Assembly (NCBI RefSeq): GCF_022627575.1
Contig: NZ_JADEYQ010000003.1
Location: 124,001-188,000 of the forward strand
Origin: Sphingobacterium rhinopitheci
Lineage (GTDB): Bacteria > Bacteroidota > Bacteroidia > Sphingobacteriales > Sphingobacteriaceae
DNA length: 64,000 nucleotides
Reading direction: 5' to 3'
Made by a program: the position numbers and the translations under genes. The notes under the pieces were generated by a model. It was not told the origin of the DNA and did not search any database. It saw nothing but the letters and a program-made list of their open reading frames with translations. Shown here one piece after another: positions 9,854 to 19,187 of the stretch. The first letter of the stretch is position 1, and every line of letters begins with the position of its first letter.

Positions 9854-9897
9854 TTGTATTTTTATAAAGCTAAGCCTCGCGCTTAGCTTTATTTTAG

Positions 9898-9969
<72 letters not shown>

Positions 9970-10040
9970 TTATATTTTATATGTCAAAATCTTTGTTTTA
10001 ATACTAAAATCAAAGATTATTTACTTCCTTAATTGGAGCA

Positions 10041-10072
10041 CAAAGATATTATTTGTTTCTTTGTAAAACAAA
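10041..10072 (-). promoter_or_regulatory. Promoter of the initiator tRNA array
   Basis: On the minus strand a -33-like TTTG (10069-10072) is followed, 20 nt later, by TATCTTTG (10041-10048), an exact TAnnTTTG -7 element. It overlaps the leader of era on the opposite strand, where a weaker TTTCTTTG (10056-10063) could serve that gene. The two units are therefore divergent from one short region. Confidence 0.65.
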
Positions 10073-10086
10073 TAAAAAGGAAAATA

Positions 10087-10965
10087 ATGTCGCACAAAGC
10101 AGGATTCGTAAGTATCATAGGTAAGCCCAATGCAGGTAAGTCTACGCTAATGAATGCTTTAGTCGGTGAAAAAATGTCAATCATCACCCCTAAAGCACAA
10201 ACAACTCGCCATCGTATTATGGGTATTGTCAATGATGAAGATCATCAAATTGTATTTTCAGACACTCCTGGAGTCATTGTTCCTAAATATTCTTTACAAG
10301 AATCGATGATGAATTTTGTCCAAGGTTCTTTAGTAGATGCTGATATTATTCTATTTGTTACAGACATCAATGAGAAGCATGATGAGAATGATGTTATAGA
10401 GAAATTATTAAACACTACCGCAAAAGTAGCTGTGTTAATCAACAAAATTGACAAATCATCAGAAGAAGAGGTATTTGCAAAAATTGAATATTGGAAAGAA
10501 AAGCTTAATCCAGAGGCTATTTTTGCTATGTCCGCATTATTAGGATACAATGTACCTCCTGTAATGGATTACATTAAAGAGCGCTTGCCGATTCACCCTG
10601 CTTATTATGAAAAAGATGAGTTAACGGATAAATCTATGCGCTTCTTTGCTTCGGAAATGATTCGTGAGAAGATTTTCAAATTATACGACAAGGAAATTCC
10701 ATATAGTGCTGAAGTAATAGTGACATCGTACAAAGAAGAGCCTAACATCACGAAGATAGCAGCAGAAATCATTGTTGAGCGTGACTCACAAAAGAATATT
10801 TTGATTGGCAAAGCGGGATCTATGATCAAGAAAGTAGGAACATATGCACGCCAAGATATTGAGGAATTTATTGGTGGAAAAGTATTTTTAGAGCTTTTTG
10901 TGAAAGTCATTCCTGATTGGCGTTCCAAAAAGAACCACTTAAAAAGATTTGGTTACGAAGATTAA
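10087..10965 (+). CDS. era: GTPase Era
   Basis: Era is an essential GTPase that binds the 3' end of 16S rRNA during 30S ribosome assembly. The 292-residue protein shows G1 GKPNAGKST (12-20), the G2/switch region TPKAQTTRHRIMGI, G3 DTPG (59-62), G4 NKID, and a C-terminal KH domain with the GKAGSMIKKVG loop. Length and N-terminus (MSHKAGFVSIIGKPN) match the family. A longer frame begins with TTG at 10033, but it overlaps the promoter region, so the ATG at 10087 was chosen. A terminator-like hairpin follows the gene. Confidence 0.97.
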   Translation: MSHKAGFVSIIGKPNAGKSTLMNALVGEKMSIITPKAQTTRHRIMGIVNDEDHQIVFSDTPGVIVPKYSLQESMMNFVQGSLVDADIILFVTDINEKHDENDVIEKLLNTTAKVAVLINKIDKSSEEEVFAKIEYWKEKLNPEAIFAMSALLGYNVPPVMDYIKERLPIHPAYYEKDELTDKSMRFFASEMIREKIFKLYDKEIPYSAEVIVTSYKEEPNITKIAAEIIVERDSQKNILIGKAGSMIKKVGTYARQDIEEFIGGKVFLELFVKVIPDWRSKKNHLKRFGYED

Positions 10966-10985
10966 CTATAACCTGATTAAGTCTT

Positions 10986-11030
10986 TAAAGAAATGAGGGC
11001 ATCCCCATAAAGGTTGCCCTCATTTCTTTA
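10986..11030 (+). terminator. Hairpin terminator after era
   Basis: A perfect 16-bp stem (10986-11001 with 11015-11030) with a 13-nt loop lies 20 bp after the era stop. The right arm ends in TTTCTTTA, with no further strong T-run. Confidence 0.65.
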
Positions 11031-11094
11031 TAAAATATAGTCTATCAACAAAACATTTATTGAAAACAAGTTGTTTTCAACAATAAACTTAAGA

Positions 11095-12699
11095 ATGATT
11101 CATAGCTACCTCCTAATTGCTATCAGTGTAATATTCACGGTCATGATGTTGGTTCTTTTAGGTCAAAAACTTAAAATTGCCTACCCTATATTTTTGGTTA
11201 TCGCAGGTCTTATTATTAGCATGATTCCTAATATGCCACATATAAAAATTGATCCTGACTTTATATTTTTAATATTCTTACCGCCAATTTTATTTGAAGC
11301 CGCTTGGTTTACGTCATGGAAAGATTTCCATCATTACAAGAGACAAATATTTTCGTTAGCCTTTGGTTTAGTATTCTTTACGTCTATCGTAATCGCTTAT
11401 TTTTCCAATTATTTTATAGCAGGAGCGACATTAGCATTAGGTTTTTTAATCGGGGGCATCAATTCTCCTCCAGATGCTGTTGCGGCGACATCAGTTCTAA
11501 AAAATCTAAAAATCCCAAAAAAAATAACGAGTATTTTAGAAGGGGAAAGCCTTATTAATGATGCCTCCAGTTTGATTGTTTTCAAATTTGCGCTTGCAGC
11601 TATTGTCACTTCAAATTTTGTGTTTCAAGATGCTGTGGAAGAATTCTTCAAAATGGCAATCGGTGGTATTGGCATAGGTTTAGTGATAGGATTGGGCTCC
11701 GGGTACCTATTGCGTTGGATTCCCTCAAACACTAATGTAGATACAGTAATCACTATATTGGTCCCTTACTTTGTGTATATCAGCGCGGAATATTTCGATT
11801 TTTCGGGAGTACTGGCCGTCGTAGCATCAGGCCTGATGATGTCCTATAACATACGCTACCTAACACACGCTACACGTATTCAAGCAACGAATATTTGGTC
11901 TGTATTGATCTTCTTAATAAATGCTTTCATTTTTATCCTGATAGGCCTTGAGCTGTCTACGATTACCGCAAACATGCCTACACATACGCTGTATCATGGC
12001 ATCAAATATGGCGTTATACTAAGTATATTATTGTTGACTGTTCGCATTGTGTACTGTTTTTTCACGGCATTTGCACCTTGGTATCTATCTAAAAAGCGAA
12101 AAATCGTTGAACAAAAACCGAATTGGAAAGATTCTCTTGTCATAAGTATGGCAGGAATGCGCGGTGTCGTATCATTGGCAGCAGCACTTTCTATCCCTAC
12201 ATTAATAGAAAATGGAGCACCATTTCCACATCGCAATTTTATATTATTCATCACATTCGTTACCATATTGATCACTTTAGTAGGCCAAGGATTACTATTA
12301 CCATTGATCTTAAAACTATTAAAATATGAAAACAACAACAGTAACCTTACACTTGAAAAGCAAGAAATAGAAATCCTTACCCAGCTAAAACAAAGTTCGT
12401 TAAGCACCATTCAACAATACATGACAGATACCGACAATCCTAAAGATTATATCAGGTACTATCATAAAAAATTAGAAAATGAACTTACATTATGGGGGCA
12501 TAAAAAAGAATGGACAACATCCACAGAAGTATTTATGCACAATAAAAAAGAGAATAAAAAGATTACTTTACTGTTGATTCATCAGGAACGCAAATTATTA
12601 AATCAATTAAAAAAAGATAAAAAATACGACGATGAGCTGTTACGTAAAATAGGGAGACAACTGGATTATAATGAAATACAAATAACAGGATTTGAGTAA
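11095..12699 (+). CDS. CPA1-family Na+/H+ antiporter (NhaP-like)
   Basis: This 534-residue inner-membrane protein is predicted to exchange protons for Na+ or K+. The first ~410 residues hold about 12 hydrophobic segments with family motifs: FLPPILFEAAWFTSW, GGINSPPDAVAATSVL (the paired-acid region of CPA1) and EGESLINDASSLIVF. A charged C-terminal cytoplasmic tail of about 110 residues follows. The frame can be opened with TTG at 11071, but that codon lies inside a 21-bp palindrome, and the ATG at 11095 (MIHSYLLIAISV) directly precedes the first membrane segment. It is convergent with uvrC. The transported ion cannot be told from sequence. Confidence 0.88.
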   Translation: MIHSYLLIAISVIFTVMMLVLLGQKLKIAYPIFLVIAGLIISMIPNMPHIKIDPDFIFLIFLPPILFEAAWFTSWKDFHHYKRQIFSLAFGLVFFTSIVIAYFSNYFIAGATLALGFLIGGINSPPDAVAATSVLKNLKIPKKITSILEGESLINDASSLIVFKFALAAIVTSNFVFQDAVEEFFKMAIGGIGIGLVIGLGSGYLLRWIPSNTNVDTVITILVPYFVYISAEYFDFSGVLAVVASGLMMSYNIRYLTHATRIQATNIWSVLIFLINAFIFILIGLELSTITANMPTHTLYHGIKYGVILSILLLTVRIVYCFFTAFAPWYLSKKRKIVEQKPNWKDSLVISMAGMRGVVSLAAALSIPTLIENGAPFPHRNFILFITFVTILITLVGQGLLLPLILKLLKYENNNSNLTLEKQEIEILTQLKQSSLSTIQQYMTDTDNPKDYIRYYHKKLENELTLWGHKKEWTTSTEVFMHNKKENKKITLLLIHQERKLLNQLKKDKKYDDELLRKIGRQLDYNEIQITGFE

Positions 12700-12724
12700 T
12701 TCATCAGCTATCAACATGCCCATA

Positions 12725-14536
12725 CTAACTCTTTTCTTCTTGAAAATAAGTACGCAGCGCTTGTATCTGCTTCAGATTTAACACTGTTTTTAGCTCTTCA
12801 TCAGATAGCGCTTTTATGCGCTTAACAGACTTGAAGGTGGTCAACAATTTTTCGACGGTTACTTTTCCAATGCCAGGAATATTATCTAAATCCGAAACGA
12901 AAGTCTTCCTACTTCGCTGGTTACGGTGAAAAGTAATACCAAAGCGATGCGCCTCATCACGTAGGTGTTGGATAACTTTCAATGTCTCTGACTTTTTATC
13001 CAAATATAATGGATACTGATCTCCAGGATAGAATAATTCCTCTAATCGCTTAGCAATACCGATCACCGTTAGCTTCCGCTCTATACCTAATAGCCTTAGG
13101 CTTTTCAATGCAGCCCCTAACTGCCCTTTACCGCCATCAATAACAATCAACTGTGGTAATTCCTCCCCTTCATCCAACAATCGCTTATAACGACGATAAA
13201 CAGCTTCTTCCATCGTTGCAAAATCATTAGGTCCTTCTACAGTCTTTACATTGAAATGCCTATAATCTTTTTTGGATGGTTTTCCATCTTTAAATACGAC
13301 GATCGCAGAAACAGGAAAACTACCTTGGATATTGGAGTTATCAAAACATTCGATATGCCTTGGTAAGGTATTGAGACGAAGGTCCTTTTGCATTTGTAGA
13401 AGCAGACGCTCTGTCTTTACTTCTGGGTTCAATTTTTCGTAATGCAATAGCCTTTCCTTTTTGAAGTAAGCGACATTCTTCAACGAGAGATCCAATAGCT
13501 TGCGCTTATCACCCAATTTAGGGACATTTAATTTGACTTCTTCCGGCAGGCCCTCAATTTCAAGTGAGAAAGGCACAATAATTTCCCTAGAAACACTCTT
13601 GTAACGATTTCTAATCTCAGGGATAGCTATTGCAAGCAATTGCGCTTCGGATTCATCAAGACGTTTTTTCATTTCGAGCGTCTGAGTTTGGATCACGACA
13701 CCATTCATGACCTTGAGGAAATTGACAAAAGCGTAAGATTCGTCAGATGCAATACTGAAGACATCCAGATTCGTGATAGAAGAGCTTACGACCGTGGATT
13801 TACTTTGATAATTATCCAATTTATCCAATTTGCCCTTCAATAGGTGCGCCTCTTCAAAATTCAACTTACCTATAGCTTCATTAAGTTGTTCCTTTATCTT
13901 GTTGGTTACGACAGAAATCTTTCCATTCAAGATATCTTTAATATCTTCTAAATTTTGATCGTATTTCTCTCGTGATTGCAATCCTTCGCAGGGACCATTA
14001 CAATTACCAATTTGATACTCTAAGCATGTTTTGTATTTGCCCTTGGCAATATTATCTTGGGACAAGTTTAAAGCACAAGTGCGCAGCGGGAACAATTCAC
14101 GTATGGTATCTAATACCACATGCATCATCCCTACGGAGGCATAAGGCCCAAAATATTTGGAGCCATCTTTGATATATCGGCGAGTCCAAAATACACGCGG
14201 AAAAGGTTCGTTTTTAATCACAATCCAAGGATATGTCTTATCATCCTTAAGCATTACATTGTACCGAGGTTTGTGCTTTTTGATTAGATTATTTTCCAAT
14301 AACCAAGCATCAATCTCTGTGTCCACAATAGTGAAAGCAATGCGTTGAATCTTACGAACAAGAACACGTGTCTTTGAATTAAGCTGATTTTCATTGACAA
14401 AGTAAGAAGAAACCCTATTTTTAAGATCCTTTGCTTTACCAACATAAATCAATACGTCATCCTTATCAAAATATTGATATACTCCCGGCTTATGCGGAAT
14501 CCTTTTTAACTCTTCTTTGTAATCGAAAATAGCCAT
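12725..14536 (-). CDS. uvrC: Excinuclease ABC subunit UvrC
   Basis: UvrC makes the two incisions around DNA damage in nucleotide excision repair after loading by UvrA/UvrB. The 603-residue protein has the standard order. First is the GIY-YIG nuclease (about 18-95, with GVYQYFDKDDVLIYVGKAKD). A cysteine cluster (CLEYQIGNCNGPCEG) and a UVR motif (about 200-240) follow. Next is the RNase H-like nuclease with CFDNSNIQGSFPVSAIVVF and VIDGGKGQLGAAL, and last the helix-hairpin-helix end (DNIPGIGKVTVEKLLTTF). Length is normal. It lies downstream of the PBP gene on the same strand with 65 bp between, including a hairpin. Confidence 0.97.
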   Translation of the reverse strand: MAIFDYKEELKRIPHKPGVYQYFDKDDVLIYVGKAKDLKNRVSSYFVNENQLNSKTRVLVRKIQRIAFTIVDTEIDAWLLENNLIKKHKPRYNVMLKDDKTYPWIVIKNEPFPRVFWTRRYIKDGSKYFGPYASVGMMHVVLDTIRELFPLRTCALNLSQDNIAKGKYKTCLEYQIGNCNGPCEGLQSREKYDQNLEDIKDILNGKISVVTNKIKEQLNEAIGKLNFEEAHLLKGKLDKLDNYQSKSTVVSSSITNLDVFSIASDESYAFVNFLKVMNGVVIQTQTLEMKKRLDESEAQLLAIAIPEIRNRYKSVSREIIVPFSLEIEGLPEEVKLNVPKLGDKRKLLDLSLKNVAYFKKERLLHYEKLNPEVKTERLLLQMQKDLRLNTLPRHIECFDNSNIQGSFPVSAIVVFKDGKPSKKDYRHFNVKTVEGPNDFATMEEAVYRRYKRLLDEGEELPQLIVIDGGKGQLGAALKSLRLLGIERKLTVIGIAKRLEELFYPGDQYPLYLDKKSETLKVIQHLRDEAHRFGITFHRNQRSRKTFVSDLDNIPGIGKVTVEKLLTTFKSVKRIKALSDEELKTVLNLKQIQALRTYFQEEKS

Positions 14537-14544
14537 AAAATAAA

Positions 14545-14577
14545 TCGGACAGCAAATTACAAAAATAGGCTGTCCGA
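14545..14577 (-). terminator. Hairpin between the class A PBP gene and uvrC
   Basis: A 9-bp perfect stem (14545-14553 with 14569-14577) encloses a 15-nt loop. On the minus strand it is followed by TTTATTTTAT and then immediately by the uvrC start. It could be a weak terminator or attenuator; the long loop lowers confidence. Confidence 0.4.
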
Positions 14578-14601
14578 ATGATCTAAATATTGTAAAAGGT
14601 A

Positions 14602-16869
14602 CTAAAAACCTAATCTTTCTTCTTGTTCCGTTTGAATTGTTGGCTGCTGCGACTCCGTCGAATACCCTTCATATTCGCCTACATATTGCGAACAATCCAT
14701 CTCTCTTGTCATTCCTCCTGGAGGCTTAGGGAAATCATCTTTCGAATAATGAAGTGATTTATCATCGTAAACTTTACGCATATATAATCCAAATATAGGT
14801 AAAGCTGCTGCTGCACCTTGCCCGTACTGCATATTACTAAAACTTATCCCTCTATCTTCAGCACCAGTCCAAACCCCAGTTACCAATTGTGGTGTAACAC
14901 CAATAAACCAAGCGTCGGAGTTGTCATTCGTTGTACCTGTCTTGCCACCAATTGGATTCGTCAAGCCACCATACTCTTTGCGACGTAAACGTGAGGCAGT
15001 ACCGCCATCCACTACGCCTTTCAGCATATCCACCATTATATAGGCAGACTCACTGTTTAGCACCTTCTTAACCTCAGGTGTACGCTCGTAAACAATAGCG
15101 CCATTTTTGTCTTCGATACGAAGTATCATCGTAGGCTCTACCCAAGTACCATGATTTACGAATGCAGAATAAGCGCCTACCATATCAAAAACAGAAGCAT
15201 CATATGCTCCTAAAGCGATAGAAGGGTAATTAGGCACATCTGAAGTAATACCCATCTTGCGTGTCAATTCAGCAACATTGGCAGCACCGACTTCATTGAT
15301 AACAAAGGCTGTAGCAAAGTTTTGCGAATATTTCAATGCATTCTTTAATGTAATTGGGCTACCACCTTGTGTGGTACCACGCGGCGTCCAGTCGCCATAA
15401 GTTTGCTGAAAATTAGGTACTGTATAACAAGGAGAATAAAAATTATCTATCGCCACGGCATAGGTAAACGGCTTAGCTGTAGAACCTACCTGACGTGTCC
15501 CTTGTTTTACCTGATCATACTTATAATGTTCAAAATTGACCCCACCAACCCATGCTTTCACATGACCTGTTTGCGGTTCCATTGACATCACAGCATTACG
15601 AAGGATTAATTTATTATATTTAATCGAATCTAATGGCGTCATTAATGTATCAATGTTTCCTTTCCAAGTGAATATTTCCATTTTCACCTTAGTATTAAAA
15701 ACTTTCTTAATATCCTCCTCCGAAGCACCATCTTCTTTCATCTGTATATAACGATCTGAACGCTTCATTCCAGACTCTAGCAATTTCTTTCTATCTGCAG
15801 TAGCAAAAGCATTTTTATTGCGCCATTGCTTGTTAAATTCACGCTGCAAGACCATCATCCATTCTTTCTGCGCCTCCTCAGCATACTTCTGCATATTATA
15901 ATTGATGGGTGTATAGATTTTTAATCCATCCCTATCCAAATCATACGGCGTACCATCAGGCTTGGTAATAGCGAGACGTTTGAATTCTTTTTTTATTTCA
16001 TCTTTCAATGAAGCTCTAAAGTATGCGGCCAATCCTTCACCGTAAGTAGAAATATTTAATTTTAATCCTATCGGTTCGTTCTTTGCTTTTTCATATGCTG
16101 CGTCCGTCAAGAAATCAGCATCACGCATATTTAACAATACTTGGTTACGTCTTGTTAATGATTTCTCTTCATTGCGTACTGGTGAATATAAGGTAGGTCC
16201 TTTTAACATCCCTACAAGAATCGCCGCTTGTTCAGCGGTCAATTTATCAGGTGTTGTACTAAAGAAAGTCTTTGCTGCTGATTTTATACCGAATGTATTT
16301 TTATACCCAAAATCTACCGTATTAAAATACATCATTATAATTTCATTTTTGGTATAATTTCTTTCCAAACGAACTGCTGTAATCCATTCTTGCAACTTTT
16401 GCATAATCCGTTTGATAGGATTACGTTCACGTTTCTCGGAGAATAAATTTAGTGCTAACTGCTGTGTAATAGTACTCCCACCTTGTTTATTTCCTGTCAA
16501 AGTATGAAACACACTTGTTAATGTACGTGAATAATCGATACCGGAGTGATCATAAAAGCGCTTATCTTCAGTAGAAACTAATGCTTCGATCAAAAATGGT
16601 GATAGCTCACTATATTTTACATTGGATCTATTTTGTAAGTAATAAGTTCCTAAGACCGTATTATTATCGGTTAGAATCTCCGACGCAAGATTACTTTTAG
16701 GATTTTCTAAATCTGCAAAACTAGGAAGTTCTCCAAATAGCCCCAATCGAACACTCGTCAAAATCAGTGTTACAAGCACTACTGTTCCAATCAAAATAGA
16801 CCAAAAAACACGTGTATAACGACTGATATCTTCTGATGTAAGTTTATTTTTTTTTGACTCTCTCTTCAT
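14602..16869 (-). CDS. Class A penicillin-binding protein (PBP1A-type transglycosylase/transpeptidase)
   Basis: This bifunctional enzyme polymerises and cross-links peptidoglycan from lipid II on the outer face of the inner membrane. The 755-residue protein has one transmembrane anchor (about 22-45). The GT51 domain has catalytic E101 in STEDKRFYDHSG and GGSTITQQLALNLF. The transpeptidase domain has S463-T-A-K466, a KYSQNFAT segment in the SxN position, and KTGTTND in the KTG position. It ends in a short polar Gln/Glu-rich tail. A -7 element at 16956-16963 gives it its own promoter. Confidence 0.95.
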   Translation of the reverse strand: MKRESKKNKLTSEDISRYTRVFWSILIGTVVLVTLILTSVRLGLFGELPSFADLENPKSNLASEILTDNNTVLGTYYLQNRSNVKYSELSPFLIEALVSTEDKRFYDHSGIDYSRTLTSVFHTLTGNKQGGSTITQQLALNLFSEKRERNPIKRIMQKLQEWITAVRLERNYTKNEIIMMYFNTVDFGYKNTFGIKSAAKTFFSTTPDKLTAEQAAILVGMLKGPTLYSPVRNEEKSLTRRNQVLLNMRDADFLTDAAYEKAKNEPIGLKLNISTYGEGLAAYFRASLKDEIKKEFKRLAITKPDGTPYDLDRDGLKIYTPINYNMQKYAEEAQKEWMMVLQREFNKQWRNKNAFATADRKKLLESGMKRSDRYIQMKEDGASEEDIKKVFNTKVKMEIFTWKGNIDTLMTPLDSIKYNKLILRNAVMSMEPQTGHVKAWVGGVNFEHYKYDQVKQGTRQVGSTAKPFTYAVAIDNFYSPCYTVPNFQQTYGDWTPRGTTQGGSPITLKNALKYSQNFATAFVINEVGAANVAELTRKMGITSDVPNYPSIALGAYDASVFDMVGAYSAFVNHGTWVEPTMILRIEDKNGAIVYERTPEVKKVLNSESAYIMVDMLKGVVDGGTASRLRRKEYGGLTNPIGGKTGTTNDNSDAWFIGVTPQLVTGVWTGAEDRGISFSNMQYGQGAAAALPIFGLYMRKVYDDKSLHYSKDDFPKPPGGMTREMDCSQYVGEYEGYSTESQQPTIQTEQEERLGF

Positions 16870-16955
16870 TATTGAATACTCGAATTCTATATTGTTCTTT
16901 ATTTATCAATAAACTCTAAGCTATTATTCACTCAGAAGTCTATCTTTTTCAATCA

Positions 16956-16963
16956 CAAAGGTA
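16956..16963 (-). promoter_or_regulatory. Bacteroidota -7 element for the class A PBP gene
   Basis: On the minus strand the sequence is TACCTTTG, an exact TAnnTTTG match, 87 bp before the PBP start. Confidence 0.55.
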
Positions 16964-16995
16964 TTATAAATAATTTGAGGTATATTCATTATTCT

Positions 16996-17139
16996 ATGGA
17001 TAGAATAAAAAAATCTCTTTTATATGATATAATACGGTGCGAAGTTCCGAAAAGTATCAACAAAAATCAATTGATTTCTATCTTTTATTTATTTTTAAGT
17101 ATCTTATTTTTAACAAAAAAGAAAACATCCAACTACTAA
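16996..17139 (+). CDS. Possible 47-residue single-pass membrane peptide
   Basis: An ATG-initiated frame codes for MDRIKKSLLYDIIRC and then a hydrophobic stretch (QLISIFYLFLSILFLT, about 25-40), ending in a KKKTSNY tail. It sits in the 455-bp region between the PBP and MFS genes (16870-17324), where I otherwise see only promoter elements. The basic-hydrophobic-basic layout resembles a small membrane protein. There is no clear -7 element, and very AT-rich DNA can give such frames by chance, so this is only a candidate. Confidence 0.2.
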   Translation: MDRIKKSLLYDIIRCEVPKSINKNQLISIFYLFLSILFLTKKKTSNY

Positions 17140-17299
17140 AACTCTATAATCATAAAGAAGTACCACAACCAAAGGACAAAAACAAATTTAACAAAAACAC
17201 TATTTTCTTTTCATAACAAAATAAGGAATCCACAATTAGTGAATTATACAGATTAAAGGAACAAAATGAATTTCAAAAACTAAATAAATAACTTTTACT

Positions 17300-17307
17300 T
17301 ACATTTG
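17300..17307 (+). promoter_or_regulatory. Bacteroidota -7 element for the MFS transporter gene
   Basis: TACATTTG matches TAnnTTTG and lies 18 bp before the ATG at 17325, giving a leader of about 10 nt. Confidence 0.55.
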
Positions 17308-17324
17308 AATGTCAAATTTAAGGT

Positions 17325-18536
17325 ATGCAAAATAAAAAGTCCTCGGGACTATTCTTCATATTTATAACTGTCGTAATAGATGTTATAGGTTTAGGTATAA
17401 TTATTCCAGTAATGCCTAAATTAATTCAAGAATTAACTGGAGGTGATTTAAGCGAAGCTTCGCGCTATGGTGGATGGCTTGTTTTTACATATGCAATTAC
17501 ACAATTTGTTTTTGCTTCCGTACTGGGTAATCTAAGTGATAAATATGGTCGAAGACCTGTTTTATTAATCTCCTTGATTGGTTTTAGCCTTAATTATCTA
17601 TTAATGGGAATTGCACCTACCATTGCTTGGTTATTTGTAGGTAGGTTCATTGCTGGCATAACAGGAGCCAGTTATACTGTTGCAGCGGCCTACATAGCTG
17701 ACATAAGTACGCCGGAAAAAAAAGCACAAAATTTTGGCTTATTGGGCGCTGCATTTGGCTTGGGTTTTATAATAGGCCCTGTACTAGGTGGCCTTTTGGG
17801 CCATTTTGGAGCCAGAGTACCTTTCTATGCTGCTGGAGTACTATGTTTCGTCAACTTTCTGTATGGTTATTTTATTGTTCCAGAATCGCTAAAGCCAGAA
17901 TTACGCCGTCCATTTGAATGGAAATCGGCTAATCCTATTGGAGCTTTTATACACATCAAATCACACCCTATCATATTGCCGCTTATAGCGTGTATATTCC
18001 TGATCAATATGGCTTCTCATTCTGTTCAAAGTACATGGTCATATTATACATTAGAAAAATTTGGTTGGGATGAGAAAATGGTTGGTCTATCCTTGGGATT
18101 TATCGGTACATTACTGATGATCGTACAGGCAGGATTAATTCGAGTGATAATACCAAAAATAGGAACAGGCAAAGCTATAATAGCTGGAATAGTTATCTAT
18201 ATGATTACTTTTCCACTCTATGGTTTGGCTACTGCGAGTTGGATGCTATATGCCATAAGTGTGCCTTATGTACTAGCAGGTATTACTGGCCCAGCACTAC
18301 AAAGTCATATTTCAAATTTAGTTCCCCAAGATGAACAAGGGCGGATACAAGGTGGCATAACATCAGTTATCTCGCTCACTGCGATATTAGGACCTATAAT
18401 AATGACAAATCTGTTTTCTCATTTTTCAAAAAAAACAGATTTGTCATTATATTTTCCAGGCGCACCATTTATATTTGCTGGCATGTTAGCTACAGTAGCC
18501 TTGTTTATAATCATAAATTATTTCCGTAAGAAATAA
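17325..18536 (+). CDS. MFS efflux transporter of the TetA-like (DHA1) group
   Basis: This 403-residue inner-membrane protein has 12 predicted membrane segments and is a proton-driven drug or metabolite exporter by family. Motifs fit the TCR/Tet branch of DHA1. They include IGLGIIIPVMPKLIQEL in helix 1, the loop 2-3 motif A GNLSDKYGRRPVLL, and GRFIAGITGASYTVAAAYIAD in helix 4. Also present is the motif C region GLLGAAFGLGFIIGPVLGG in helix 5. Tetracycline transport cannot be claimed, since many Bacteroidota carry such core-genome pumps. No TetR regulator sits beside it, and it is tail-to-tail with ispF with no base between the two stop codons. Confidence 0.88.
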   Translation: MQNKKSSGLFFIFITVVIDVIGLGIIIPVMPKLIQELTGGDLSEASRYGGWLVFTYAITQFVFASVLGNLSDKYGRRPVLLISLIGFSLNYLLMGIAPTIAWLFVGRFIAGITGASYTVAAAYIADISTPEKKAQNFGLLGAAFGLGFIIGPVLGGLLGHFGARVPFYAAGVLCFVNFLYGYFIVPESLKPELRRPFEWKSANPIGAFIHIKSHPIILPLIACIFLINMASHSVQSTWSYYTLEKFGWDEKMVGLSLGFIGTLLMIVQAGLIRVIIPKIGTGKAIIAGIVIYMITFPLYGLATASWMLYAISVPYVLAGITGPALQSHISNLVPQDEQGRIQGGITSVISLTAILGPIIMTNLFSHFSKKTDLSLYFPGAPFIFAGMLATVALFIIINYFRKK

Positions 18537-19013
18537 TTATTTTTGTATTAAACAAACAGCATAAGCGACTACTCCTTCTTCTCTACCTACAAACCCCATA
18601 GTTTCATTGGTGGTAGCTTTTATAGAGATATCATCGATATCGATATTTGCTGCTTCGGCAATTTTCTCCTTCATTGCAGCAATGTAAGGTTTGATCTTTG
18701 GTGCCTCAAGACACAGCATTGCATCAATATTCCCCAAAGTCCATCCTTTTTGGGCAACTAAACGAACACATTCTTTTAGCAGCAATAAACTACTAATCCC
18801 TTTCCATTTATCATCTGTATTTGGGAAATGATAACCAATATCTTCCAAATTAGCTGCTCCCAATATAGCGTCACAAATAGCATGTACCAATACATCTGCG
18901 TCTGAATGACCAAAAGCGCCAGAATGATGTTCTAGAGTAACTCCACCTAAAACAAATGGATGCCCTTCTTTCATTTGATGAACATCAAAACCAAATCCTA
19001 CCTTAATTTTCAT
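18537..19013 (-). CDS. ispF: 2-C-methyl-D-erythritol 2,4-cyclodiphosphate synthase
   Basis: IspF makes the cyclic diphosphate intermediate of the non-mevalonate isoprenoid pathway. The 158-residue protein has the metal ligands D10 and H12 (GFDVHQM) and H44 in GHSDADVLVHAICDA. It also has the C-terminal KATTNETMGFVGREEGVVAYA block, all family signatures. The frame extends upstream to a TTG at 19040, but the family starts with MKIKVGFGFDVH, so the ATG at 19013 was chosen. A near-consensus -7 element (CATCTTTG, 19038-19045 read on the minus strand) precedes it. Other pathway genes are not nearby. Confidence 0.97.
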   Translation of the reverse strand: MKIKVGFGFDVHQMKEGHPFVLGGVTLEHHSGAFGHSDADVLVHAICDAILGAANLEDIGYHFPNTDDKWKGISSLLLLKECVRLVAQKGWTLGNIDAMLCLEAPKIKPYIAAMKEKIAEAANIDIDDISIKATTNETMGFVGREEGVVAYAVCLIQK

Positions 19014-19187
19014 GAATATATAATATTGAAATACGAACAAAGATGCAATTTATTACTCAATCTTGGCTATTTGGCAATTTTAACAAACAATAGCGATAAT
19101 AAATTGTTTTATAAAAAAAATATATTTAATATTAAATAAATAATTATTAGATTTAAACATTATTGGACGCAATAGCTAATTATAAAT

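Noticed and set aside
17325..18536. Acquired tetracycline-resistance gene
   Set aside because: Motifs are TetA-like, but there is no TetR gene, mobile element or composition break; a core-genome MFS pump is more likely.
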